Of a stretch of 13,553 bases of DNA, positions 7,592-13,473 are shown in pieces; the stretch's first letter is position 1; the number at the start of each line of letters is the position of its first letter. This DNA is from JBHELQ01 sp046262995 (GTDB lineage Bacteria > Actinomycetota > Thermoleophilia > Solirubrobacterales > Thermoleophilaceae): NCBI GenBank assembly GCA_046262995.1, contig JBHELQ010000141.1, positions 1 to 13,553 on the forward strand. The letters are read 5' to 3'. The translations under genes and the position numbers were made by a program. A model generated the notes under the pieces. That model did no database searches. It saw only the letters and a list, made by a program, of their open reading frames with translations, and was not told the origin of the DNA.

Positions 7592-8946
7592 AGAATCGAT
7601 AGGTAGCGGTCGAGCTCCCACTGCGTGACCTGCACGCGGTAGTCCTCCCACTCCTGCCGCTTGATCTCCACGTAGCGGTTGAAGATGTGCTCGCCGAAGG
7701 TGCGCAGCACGAGCTCGGACTCGGCGGTCAGCTGGATCGCCTCGCCAAGCGTCTCGGGCAGCTGCTCGATGCCCAGCCGCATTCGGTCCTCGGGCGCCAG
7801 GTGGTACAGATTCTTCTCCATCGGCTCGGGTAGCTCGTAGCCCTTCTCGATTCCCTCCAGCCCGGCCGCCAGCAGCACCGCGAAGGTCAGGTACGGGTTG
7901 CAGGCCGGGTCCGGGCAGCGCAGCTCCGCTCGCGTGGCCTGCTCCTTGCCCGGGTGGTAGAGCGGCACCCGCACGAGCGCCGAGCGGTTGCGGCGCGACC
8001 AGGCGCAGTAGACCGGCGCCTCATAGCCGGGCACGAGCCGCTTATAGGAGTTCACCCACTGGGCGAACACGGAGCAGATCTCGCGGGCGTGCTTCAGCTG
8101 TCCCGCGATGAAGGCCTTGCCGACGTCGGAGAGGTAGTACTGGTCGTCGGCGTCGTAGAAGGCGTTGCGGCCGTCCTTGAAGAGCGACTGGTGGGTGTGC
8201 ATGCCGGAGCCGTTCTCCCCGAACAGCGGCTTTGGCATGAAGGTCGCGTGCCAGCCGTACTTCATGGCGTACTCCTTGACCGTGATGCGGTAGGTCATGG
8301 TGTCGTCCGCCATCTTCAGCGCGTTCGCGTAGCGCATGTCGATCTCGTGCTGCGAGGGACCGACCTCGTGGTGCGTGTATTCCACGTGGATGCCGAGCTG
8401 CTCCAGCGCCAGCACGGTCTCGCGGCGCACGTCCGAGCCGGCATCGAGCGTCGTCAGGTCGAAGTAGCCGCCCTCGTCGAGCGTCTCGGGCGGGCCGCTC
8501 TCCGGACGCGCGCTGCGGAAATAGAAGTACTCGAGCTCCGGACCGACATAGAAGCGGTCGAAGCCCATCGCCTGCGCCCGCTCGAGCGTCCGGCGCAGCA
8601 CGTGCCTGGGATCGCCCTCGTAGGGGTCGCGCGAGGGCGTCACGACGTCGCAGAACATCCGCGCCACCCCGCGGTCCTCCGGGCGCCAGGGCAGCACGCT
8701 GAAGGTCGTGGCGTCGGGCATGGCGATCATGTCCGATTCCTCGATCGCGTTGAAACCGGTGATCGAGGATCCGTCGAACCCCATGCCGCCCTCGAAGGCG
8801 TCGTCCAGCTCCTCCGCGTTGATCGAGAAGCTCTTCAGCTGGCCGAGGATGTCCGTGAACCACAGTCGGATGAAGCGGATGTCCCGGTCTTGGACCATCG
8901 ACTTGACGTCGTCCGGGGACTGGGGCGGGTCGACAGTGGCGGCCAT
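7588..8946 (-). CDS. glnA: Glutamine synthetase type I, alpha-like
   Basis: The 452-aa cytosolic enzyme makes glutamine from glutamate, ammonia and ATP. Family signatures are present: MGFDGSSITGF (55-65), EESDM (69-73), the metal-binding GPELEYF with E137/E139, EVGPSQHEID with E194 and E201, the ATP-binding stretch NGSGMHTHQSL (245-255), NRSALVRVP and the ELRCPDPACNPYL stretch. The length and the absence of the extra central insertion fit GSI-alpha, the form not controlled by adenylylation, although a Tyr (381, NLYHLAPED) lies near the position modified in GSI-beta. The Arg used by Bacillus GS for glutamine feedback (GFxRIEESDM) is Ala here (GFNAIEESDM). ATG at 8946 has GAAGGAG five bases upstream. 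The hxlR stop is 59 bases upstream on the same strand, so read-through from that operon is possible. Confidence 0.96.
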   Translation of the reverse strand: MAATVDPPQSPDDVKSMVQDRDIRFIRLWFTDILGQLKSFSINAEELDDAFEGGMGFDGSSITGFNAIEESDMIAMPDATTFSVLPWRPEDRGVARMFCDVVTPSRDPYEGDPRHVLRRTLERAQAMGFDRFYVGPELEYFYFRSARPESGPPETLDEGGYFDLTTLDAGSDVRRETVLALEQLGIHVEYTHHEVGPSQHEIDMRYANALKMADDTMTYRITVKEYAMKYGWHATFMPKPLFGENGSGMHTHQSLFKDGRNAFYDADDQYYLSDVGKAFIAGQLKHAREICSVFAQWVNSYKRLVPGYEAPVYCAWSRRNRSALVRVPLYHPGKEQATRAELRCPDPACNPYLTFAVLLAAGLEGIEKGYELPEPMEKNLYHLAPEDRMRLGIEQLPETLGEAIQLTAESELVLRTFGEHIFNRYVEIKRQEWEDYRVQVTQWELDRYLSIL

Positions 8947-9005
8947 CGGGCTCCTTCGGGCTCTGAGGGGGTGGGCGGCGAGCGGCGTAGGCTAACGCGC
9001 GGCCC

Positions 9006-9359
9006 TCAGAGCCAGTTGCGCGCCCAGCCCTTGAGAGAGCGAAGGGCGGGCTCGAGAGCCCGCCCCTTCTCTGTCAGCTCGTACTCCACGCGGACCGGCG
9101 TGTCGTCGATCACGTGTCGCGCGACGATCCCCTCGGCCTCGAGCTCCTTCATTCGCTCGGAGAGCAGCCGGTCCGAGAGCTCGGGCACGAGCTGCTTGAC
9201 CTCCGAGAAGCGGGCCGGCCCGTCCAGCAGCACGAGCAGGATGGCGCCGGTCCAGCGCTTGCCGACCAGCTCGACGGCGCGGTGGTACAGCGAGCAGCAG
9301 GAGGGGCGACCGCTCGCCCGGGAGGGCGTCCGCTCGGCGGTTGCCGGGCCGGCGGCCAT
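9006..9359 (-). CDS. HxlR-family winged-helix regulator
   Basis: This 117-aa protein is a MarR-like winged-helix regulator of the HxlR type. The core runs from SLYHRAVELVGKRWTGAILLVLLDGPARF (23-51) through the recognition region ELSDRLLSERMKELEAEGIV (60-79) to the wing VRVEYELTEKGRAL (89-102). Two adjacent cysteines (C21, C22) sit just before the first helix, where many HxlR proteins carry a conserved Cys that can act as a redox or electrophile sensor; that role is inference here. ATG at 9359 is preceded by a weak CAGGG. The gene is 26 bases downstream of the AhpD-like gene on the same strand, so the two are almost certainly one operon and the regulator probably controls it. Confidence 0.92.
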   Translation of the reverse strand: MAAGPATAERTPSRASGRPSCCSLYHRAVELVGKRWTGAILLVLLDGPARFSEVKQLVPELSDRLLSERMKELEAEGIVARHVIDDTPVRVEYELTEKGRALEPALRSLKGWARNWL

Positions 9360-9380
9360 ACCCTGAATCGTAAAGCGTCA

Positions 9381-9394
9381 GCCGCCTAGGCGGC
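9381..9394. repeat. 14-bp palindrome spanning the ahpD-like stop codon
   Basis: GCCGCCTAGGCGGC is self-complementary. The central TAG, read on the minus strand, is the stop codon of the AhpD-like gene. With one bulged base the pairing extends through TCAG/CTGA on the outside. In RNA this would be a stable hairpin just before hxlR and could tune expression of the second gene. Confidence 0.45.
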
Positions 9395-9949
9395 CTGACC
9401 GAGCCGCGATTCCTCGCCCGATCCGTCGACCGGCACGTCACCGGCGCGTGTCACGAAGCTGCCGAAGCTCGCGAGCGCGACGTGCGCCACCGCCTCGAGG
9501 ATCTGCTCGTCGCTCCAGCCGGCCTCGCGCGCCTCCTCGTGCAGGTGGAGCGGCGGCGGGCCCTCCGACTCGACCAGTGCCCGGACGAAGCGCAGCAGGC
9601 GTGCCTCGCGCTCGTCGCGGGAGTCGAACTCGCGCGCGACCGCGATCTCGTCCAGGCCGAGGCCGGCGTGGCGACCCGTCTTCTCGAGCGTGGTCAGCGC
9701 GTATTCGCTCCCCTGATGCTCCGCCACGGCGAGCGCGATCCGCTGCTGGGTTGCCCACGGAAGCGCCCCATGCCGAAGCTCGGAGCGGAAGCGCGCATAG
9801 GCGCGCAGCACCGCCGGCGAGCCTGCGAGCACCCCGACGAAGTTCGAGAGCTGGCCGCCTCCGGCGAGCGCGCCCTTCAGCACCGGGACGCTGCGCTCGG
9901 GCGCGGTGAGCTCGTCGTGGACCTGAAACCTGCTCTCCTTCGTCTTCAT
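9386..9949 (-). CDS. AhpD/carboxymuconolactone-decarboxylase-fold protein lacking the CxxC
   Basis: The 187-aa protein has the all-helical AhpD-like layout: GQLSNFVGVLAGSPAVLRAYARF (32-54), RIALAVAEHQGSEYAL (70-85), GLGLDEI (96-102) and GWSDEQILEAVAHVALASFGSFV (144-166). In AhpD-type alkylhydroperoxidases the second block reads GCEYCLAAH. Here it is GSEYALTTL, so both redox Cys and the His are replaced (S81, A84, L88). Peroxidase activity by the known mechanism is therefore not expected; another reaction or a binding role is possible. I chose ATG at 9949, nine bases inside a possible GTG at 9958, because AGGAAG lies eight bases before the ATG but directly abuts the GTG. It is the first gene of an operon with hxlR, behind a promoter with a palindrome. 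Confidence 0.85.
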   Translation of the reverse strand: MKTKESRFQVHDELTAPERSVPVLKGALAGGGQLSNFVGVLAGSPAVLRAYARFRSELRHGALPWATQQRIALAVAEHQGSEYALTTLEKTGRHAGLGLDEIAVAREFDSRDEREARLLRFVRALVESEGPPPLHLHEEAREAGWSDEQILEAVAHVALASFGSFVTRAGDVPVDGSGEESRLGQAA

Positions 9950-9971
9950 GCGCTTCACTTCCTACAGGTCG

Positions 9972-9990
9972 CTTATGGAGCGTAAGTATA
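9972..9990 (-). promoter_or_regulatory. Promoter and candidate operator of the ahpD-like/hxlR operon
   Basis: On the minus strand TATACT (9985-9990) is a near-consensus -10, placing the start near 9978. Overlapping it is an imperfect palindrome at 9972-9986, CTTATG GAG CGTAAG, with 5 of 6 arm positions paired. A repeat over the start site is a usual repressor position, and the HxlR protein encoded in the same operon is the obvious candidate. No clear -35 is seen. Confidence 0.5.
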
Positions 9991-10056
9991 TGGCAAAAAG
10001 GGGGTCGCGGTCTCGTCCTCTGCGGCTGCCTGTTCGCGCGGGATACTGGGCGGGCG

Positions 10057-10470
10057 ATGTCGCAAGAGAACGTGGAGGTCGTTCGTCGGTTTATCGAAGC
10101 GCTCCCGAGGGCGCAGAGCAGCGGCGACTGGAAGCCCGTCCTCCCTGAATTGGACCCGGACGTTGAGATTGTCGATCTGGACATCAGCCTTGACACCGGG
10201 CACTACCGAGGCCCCGACAGTGCCCGCACCTGGATCGGGGTCTGGATGGAGAGCTGGGAGAGTTGGAGCTTGGAGGAAGTCGAGGTCCGGCCTGTCGGCG
10301 AGGACCACGCCATCGGCCTGTTCCTGGTGCGTGCCAGAGGCAAGGGAAGCGGCATCGAGCTTGCCCGACGCGACGCCATGGTTTGCATGCTGCGGGCAGG
10401 GAAGATCGCCCGGATCACTTACTACAACGACCAGCAACAAGCCTTCGAAGCCGTGCGGCTGCGAGGGTAG
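10057..10470 (+). CDS. SnoaL/NTF2-like small protein
   Basis: The 137-aa protein starts MSQENVEVVRRFIEAL and continues SSGDWKPVLPELDPDVEIVD, the opening of SnoaL-like NTF2-fold proteins (helix, then the first strand of the cone-shaped barrel). Later strands include VRPVGEDHAIGLFLVRARGK and the final GKIARITYYNDQQQAFEAV. Many proteins with the MSQENVE start occur as paralogs in Thermoleophilia genomes; most are uncharacterised, and the fold serves isomerases, cyclases, hydrolases and binding proteins alike. No substrate can be named. The start has no typical Shine-Dalgarno sequence. GATACT at 10042-10047 could be a -10, which would give a very short leader. The gene is divergent from the AhpD-like operon. 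Confidence 0.88.
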   Translation: MSQENVEVVRRFIEALPRAQSSGDWKPVLPELDPDVEIVDLDISLDTGHYRGPDSARTWIGVWMESWESWSLEEVEVRPVGEDHAIGLFLVRARGKGSGIELARRDAMVCMLRAGKIARITYYNDQQQAFEAVRLRG

Positions 10471-10495
10471 GCGACCCTCAAATTGACCCACCACT

Positions 10496-10518
10496 AAAAA
10501 AACGGCGCTCCGTGCCGT
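10496..10518 (-). terminator. Intrinsic terminator for the small membrane-protein transcript
   Basis: Read on the minus strand, ACGGC and GCCGT pair around a seven-base loop, followed immediately by seven T residues. It lies about 75 bases past the stop of the 86-aa membrane-protein gene and is the only hairpin with a T-run noticed in the window. The GC stem is short, so efficiency may be moderate. Confidence 0.65.
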
Positions 10519-10590
10519 ATCACAGGGAACGCGCAAGGCGCCGGTCCGGATCACAGTCGGCCGGCGGGAGGCGGAGGTCCCGGAAGCGGC

Positions 10591-10851
10591 TTAGAGAGGC
10601 GCGGCGTGAGCGGTCGCTGCCGCCACCAGCACCAGCATCAGCCCGAGCAGGAAGGCCCACAGGGCGACCCGGTCCGGCCTGGCCGTGATCTGGGCCTGGG
10701 CGGCCGACCGCCGCCGGACCGGGGACGGCTGTCCGGTGATGACCACGGTGCGGCGCTCCGCGCGTGGCTCGACCGCGCGCGGCCGACGCTCGAAGCGCTC
10801 GCTTCCCGGCTCGCGGTGCTCCCTCGGCGCTAGGGCCTCGGCTGTACGCAT
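10591..10851 (-). CDS. Small single-pass membrane protein under a c-di-AMP riboswitch
   Basis: The 86-aa protein has a charged, Arg-rich N-terminal part, a short motif RTVVITGQPSP (34-44), and a C-terminal hydrophobic helix RPDRVALWAFLLGLMLVLVA (59-78) ending AAATAHAAPL. It could be a tail-anchored or N-in membrane protein, or a precursor cut near AHA, although only a few residues would remain after such a cut. I believe similar short proteins occur in related actinobacteria but cannot name a function. Support for it being real: GAGG six bases before the ATG at 10851, a c-di-AMP riboswitch directly upstream, and a terminator downstream. c-di-AMP riboswitches usually control cell-wall, K+ or osmolyte genes, so an envelope or osmotic role is a reasonable guess. 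Confidence 0.72.
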   Translation of the reverse strand: MRTAEALAPREHREPGSERFERRPRAVEPRAERRTVVITGQPSPVRRRSAAQAQITARPDRVALWAFLLGLMLVLVAAATAHAAPL

Positions 10852-10865
10852 CCCTTACCTCTTTC

Positions 10866-11010
10866 TCTGGCCTGCGGGGTTAGCTGACGGGCTCGCGCTG
10901 AAAGAGTCGCGCTACGCCTCCGGGCGACGGCGCACCCGGCCTGACGATTCGCCCCCGGCCGTCTGACCTGTGGATCCCCCACGCCCCGCTGCGGCGGAGC
11001 TTCGGCTGGA
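10866..11010 (-). promoter_or_regulatory. c-di-AMP riboswitch (ydaO/yuaA class)
   Basis: On the minus strand the conserved blocks of this class appear in the right order. AGCCGAAGCTCC comes first (11006-10995), then the GCGGGGCGTGGGGGATCCACA stretch, GGGGGCGAATC, a variable hairpin, and the diagnostic 3' block CCCGTCAGCTAACCCCGCAG (about 10891-10872), followed by GGCCAGAGAAAGAGG. The known Thermoanaerobacter ydaO RNA has GCCGAAUCC, GGGGUUAAUC and CCCGACAGCUAACUCCGGAG at the same places. The element ends about 15 bases before the start codon of the small membrane protein. In known members c-di-AMP binding usually turns expression off. Confidence 0.86.
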
Positions 11011-11021
11011 TGGACGGGCGC

Positions 11022-11027
11022 ATGCTA
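11022..11027 (-). promoter_or_regulatory. Extended -10 promoter for the riboswitch transcript
   Basis: Minus strand TGCTAGCAT contains a TG extended -10 motif and the hexamer TAGCAT (TANNNT type). Transcription would start near 11015, just ahead of the first conserved riboswitch base, which supports both calls. No -35 match is seen. Confidence 0.5.
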
Positions 11028-11080
11028 GCAAGCAGCACAGCGCAGGCGCCGGACGGAAACGGCCCAAATTGCGGGCTGTC

Positions 11081-11566
11081 CTAGCGGCCGGCGACCTTGG
11101 AGAGGTAGGCGGCCACGTCGCGCGCCTCCTGGCCCTCCAACAGGTGAGCCGGCATGCGCTTCTGCCCGGTACCGCCGATCCTGATCGCGTTCTGCACCCG
11201 CTGCGGCGTGACCTGCCCGATCTGATCCAGGTTGGGCCCCGTCACGCCCCGGGCGTTGACCGCGGCTAGCGAATGGCAGCTGGCGCAGGTGCGCTTGAAC
11301 AGGTACTTCCCGTGCTCTTCGCGCTGCGTGGGCGACGTCTGAGCCAGCCGGCCGACGCCTCCCTCGGCCTCGCCGCGGGAGGCGATGATCGCGGCGGGAA
11401 CGCCTATTCCGAGCGCGAGATAGAGCAACAGCATCGTCCCGCGGAAAAAGCGTCCACCACCGGTCAGGTAGGCCGCCCGGGCTGCCGCGGGTCCACCCCT
11501 GAACGCCACGAAGATCACGCCGATCCCGGCGAGGACGAACGGCGTGAGGACGAGCGCCAGCTTCAC
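11081..11566 (-). CDS. Membrane-anchored c-type cytochrome
   Basis: The 161-aa protein has two N-terminal membrane helices (about 4-22 and 44-63) and then a class I cytochrome c domain. Haem is bound through CASCH (94-98), with H98 as one ligand. M138 in GQKRMPAHL is the likely distal ligand, and GVTGPNLDQIG (107-117) is a usual cytochrome c segment. The domain should face the outside and carry electrons to or from a respiratory complex. Two anchors rather than one cleaved signal is less common. The start is GTG at 11566 with no strong ribosome site. The zinc-ribbon gene ends 47 bases upstream on the same strand, so co-transcription is plausible. No oxidase or cytochrome maturation genes are in view. 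Confidence 0.9.
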   Translation of the reverse strand: MKLALVLTPFVLAGIGVIFVAFRGGPAAARAAYLTGGGRFFRGTMLLLYLALGIGVPAAIIASRGEAEGGVGRLAQTSPTQREEHGKYLFKRTCASCHSLAAVNARGVTGPNLDQIGQVTPQRVQNAIRIGGTGQKRMPAHLLEGQEARDVAAYLSKVAGR

Positions 11567-11613
11567 GACGGCGGCACTCTATTCCACGCCCGCGATGCGC
11601 AGCAGGGGGCTGC

Positions 11614-12042
11614 TCAGCCGGCGTCCGCGGCGGCCCGGCGGGCCCGCTTCCAGCTTCCGTACGCTGCGAATATCTCTCCGAGCGCGGGCAGGGTGCCGTC
11701 TCCGGACGCGCGCTGCTGGTAGTCCACCATCAGCAGCCGCTCGGGGCGGGCGCCGAGATCCTTCGCCACCGCCCGAATCGCCCGCTTGACCCGGGTCGGC
11801 GACGCGCCGTTTCCCCCCGAGCGCTTGGCCTCGTGCGCGAACACGCCCGCGGCGCTGCCCCTGGCCCCGGGCTCGGCGGCGGGCGTGGGCCGGGCGCGGC
11901 CCATTCCTACGAGCAGCCGGCAATGCGGGCACCGGAGCGGAGACTGCGGCCAGTCCCGGTCGACCTTCTGCTCGATCAGCAGATGGCAGTGCGGGCAGTA
12001 GGCGTCTTGAAGCTTGGTCGACTCGCGCGCGGCTGAGGGCAT
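11614..12042 (-). CDS. Zinc-ribbon protein with HNH-associated-repeat-like C terminus
   Basis: The 142-aa protein begins with a treble-clef or ribbon-like module: C16-P-H-C19 and C38-P-H-C41, with LLIEQKV and LLVGMGR after the knuckles, so one zinc ion is likely bound. A Pro/Ala/Gly-rich linker (50-80) leads to a helical C-terminal part: SPTRVKRAIRAVAKDLGARP (81-100), MVDYQQRASGDGTLPAL and EIFAAYGSWKRARRAAADAG. This resembles the short helical repeat found beside HNH and homing endonucleases (FGSWNxALxxAG pattern), which probably binds DNA. No nuclease motif is present here. A DNA-binding or regulatory role is inferred. ATG at 12042 has GGGAG five bases upstream. The gene precedes the cytochrome gene on the same strand. 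Confidence 0.82.
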   Translation of the reverse strand: MPSAARESTKLQDAYCPHCHLLIEQKVDRDWPQSPLRCPHCRLLVGMGRARPTPAAEPGARGSAAGVFAHEAKRSGGNGASPTRVKRAIRAVAKDLGARPERLLMVDYQQRASGDGTLPALGEIFAAYGSWKRARRAAADAG

Positions 12043-12156
12043 CGGACTCCCGCCTCGATGGGCTGGGGTTCTTTTCGCCGGATTGCCGCGCCGCGAAACG
12101 TCAATCGCCCGGCGCCGCCCGTTCGTGTCGGCGCCTGGACACCGGCAAACCCATTA
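12043..12156 (-). other. Spacer between rnpB hairpin and zinc-ribbon gene
   Basis: These 114 bases hold the 5' region of the zinc-ribbon gene. A TTGACG (-35-like) occurs on the minus strand near 12103, but no convincing -10 follows at the right distance. Nothing else is recognised. Confidence 0.3.
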
Positions 12157-12186
12157 GGAAGGGCCCCGCCGAGGCGGGGCCCTTCC
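12157..12186 (-). terminator. Strong hairpin downstream of rnpB
   Basis: GGAAGGGCCCCGCC (12157-12170) and GGCGGGGCCCTTCC (12173-12186) are exact reverse complements, giving a 14-bp stem with a tiny loop immediately after the RNase P RNA. On the minus strand the stem is followed by TAATGGGTTT rather than a run of T, so it may be a U-poor terminator or a 3' end stabiliser. Confidence 0.65.
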
Positions 12187-12189
12187 CGT

Positions 12190-12558
12190 AGCTGGCCTGT
12201 AAGCCGGATCCTGTCTGGAGCGACCATCCATCTGCCGTGCTTGCGCACGGCGGGCCTTCGGCCCTGCGGCCTACCTGGGACTCGGCGGGCAGCGTCGACG
12301 TCCCTGCTTGGCCTTGCACCGGGTGGGGTTTGCCCGTCCGGCGTGTCGCCACGCCGCCGGTGCGCTCTTACCGCACCATTTCACCCTTGCCGGCGACGGG
12401 TCTCACGTGCGGACCCGCCACGTAGGCGGTTTGTTTCTGTGGCACTTTCCCGCGGGTTTCCCCGGGTCGGGTTTCCCGACCACCCCGCCCTGCGGTGTCC
12501 GGACTTTCCTCGAGGGACCGGTTTTCTCCCCGGCCTCCCCGCGGCCGCTCGGCCAGCA
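12190..12558 (-). ncRNA. rnpB: RNase P RNA, bacterial class A
   Basis: This is the catalytic RNA that removes 5' leaders from pre-tRNAs. Conserved segments are read on the minus strand: GAGGAAAGTCCGGAC (12511-12497), ACAGAAACAAACCGCC (12440-12425), GGTGAAATGGTGCGGTAAGA with GCGCACCG (about 12386-12358), and AGACAGGATCCGGCTTACAG towards the 3' end (about 12216-12197). The ends pair as P1: GCTGGCC at 12557-12551 with GGCCAGC at 12197-12191. The size, about 370 nt, fits class A in actinobacteria. A TACCAT -10 lies seven bases upstream of the 5' end. Confidence 0.96.
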
Positions 12559-12564
12559 AGGTCA

Positions 12565-12570
12565 ATGGTA
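12565..12570 (-). promoter_or_regulatory. -10 element of the rnpB promoter
   Basis: Minus strand TACCAT fits TANNNT and is placed so that transcription would begin at about 12558, exactly where the P1 helix of RNase P RNA starts. No clear -35 was found. Confidence 0.5.
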
Positions 12571-12615
12571 GGCGTGCACAGCGCGGGCGGCCACCCCCGC
12601 AGGCCTGCCTGCGCG

Positions 12616-12828
12616 CTAGCTGAGCGCCGAGCCGCAGTCGCGGCAGCGGCCGCCGTCCGGCTGGGGGTCCATCGCTCCGCCGCAAACGACGCAGGCAGTG
12701 GTGTCGCCCGCACCGAGCTCCTCCCATGCGGAACCGAGCAGCTCGTCCAGCGTCGGGCGCCCACCGGGACTGTCGGCCGTCCCATCGGGGGCGGCCCACG
12801 GCCGGACCGGCGCGGCCAGCGCGGGCAT
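12616..12828 (-). CDS. Small zinc-ribbon protein coupled to lexA
   Basis: The 70-aa protein has a Pro/Ala-rich N terminus, an amphipathic stretch RPTLDELLGSAWEELGAG (24-41) and a C-terminal zinc ribbon: CVVCGG, then ten residues to RCRDCGSALS, giving CxxC-x12-CxxC. I cannot assign a function; such ribbons often bind nucleic acid or a protein partner. I chose ATG at 12828, whose A is the last base of the lexA stop (TGATG), with GGAG nine bases upstream inside lexA. A GTG at 12846 would also be in frame but lies within lexA. The overlap implies translational coupling, so it should be induced together with lexA in the SOS response. rnpB follows. Confidence 0.78.
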   Translation of the reverse strand: MPALAAPVRPWAAPDGTADSPGGRPTLDELLGSAWEELGAGDTTACVVCGGAMDPQPDGGRCRDCGSALS

Positions 12829-13442
12829 CAGGCCACTCTCCGGCACACGCCTACGACCCGGCCGAGAATCTTCGCGTCCCGCGTACGAATCGGCTCCATC
12901 GCCTTGTTCTCGGGCTGCAGCCGCACGTGGTCCGATTCCTTGAAGAAGCGCTTGACCGTCGCCTCCTCGCCGACCAGCGCCACCACGATGTCACCGTCCG
13001 AGGCGGTTTCCTGGCGACGAACGATCACATGGTCTGACTCGAAGATCCCCGCCTCGATCATCGAGTCGCCGCGGACCGCCAGGATGAACTCGCCCTGATC
13101 GCCACCGGCGATCGGCGGCACCGGGACATAGTCCTCGATGTTCTCCTCGGCGAGCACCGGCTGACCGGCGGCCACCTGGCCGACGAGCGGCAGCCCACCG
13201 GCCGACGTGACCTGCTTGGCCTTGTCGAGCAGCAGCTCGATCGCACGCGGCTTGGTGGGGTCGCGCCGGAGCAGCCCCACCTTCTCGAGGTTGGCGAGGT
13301 GGGCGTGCACCGTCGAGGCCGAGGCCAGCCCGATCGCCTTGCCGATGTCGCGAACCGTGGGCGGATAGCCGTGCTCGGCCCCATAGCGCTTGATGAAGTC
13401 GAAGATCTCCTGCTGGCGCTTCGTGAGGTTCAGCTCGACCAT
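12828..13442 (-). CDS. lexA: LexA, SOS response repressor
   Basis: The 204-aa protein has the N-terminal winged helix (LTKRQQEIFDFIKRYGAEHG, PPTVRDIGKAIGLASASTVH, LANLEKVGLLRRDPTKPRAI) and the C-terminal peptidase S24 domain. RecA-stimulated self-cleavage should occur at A92-G93 (VGQVAAGQP). The catalytic Ser is S127 (RGDSM) and the Lys is K164 (EATVKRF). ATG at 13442 gives the usual start MxELNLTKRQ and has GGAGG ten bases upstream; in-frame extension to 13523 would run through the SOS box and is rejected. A Gram-positive SOS box at 13480-13493 shows autorepression. The stop overlaps the start of the next small gene. Confidence 0.97.
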   Translation of the reverse strand: MVELNLTKRQQEIFDFIKRYGAEHGYPPTVRDIGKAIGLASASTVHAHLANLEKVGLLRRDPTKPRAIELLLDKAKQVTSAGGLPLVGQVAAGQPVLAEENIEDYVPVPPIAGGDQGEFILAVRGDSMIEAGIFESDHVIVRRQETASDGDIVVALVGEEATVKRFFKESDHVRLQPENKAMEPIRTRDAKILGRVVGVCRRVA

Positions 13443-13473
13443 TCCGGTGGGTCCTCCAAGCGAATCCGTGGGG

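Noticed and set aside
7954..9366. Plus-strand open frame of 470 codons
   Set aside because: It is antisense to glnA and hxlR, Val/Arg/His-rich and without a domain. Both minus-strand genes are unambiguous.
11045..11078. GCCC/GGGC pairing after the cytochrome c gene as a terminator
   Set aside because: The stem is only four base pairs with a mismatch and lacks a T-run; it is too weak to call.
12599..12608. GCAGGCCTGC palindrome after the small zinc-ribbon gene
   Set aside because: It is only 10 bp, has no T-run, and is easily expected by chance in such GC-rich sequence.
12058..13098. Plus-strand open frame of 346 codons
   Set aside because: It crosses RNase P RNA, the small zinc-ribbon gene and lexA in antisense, so it cannot be a conserved protein.
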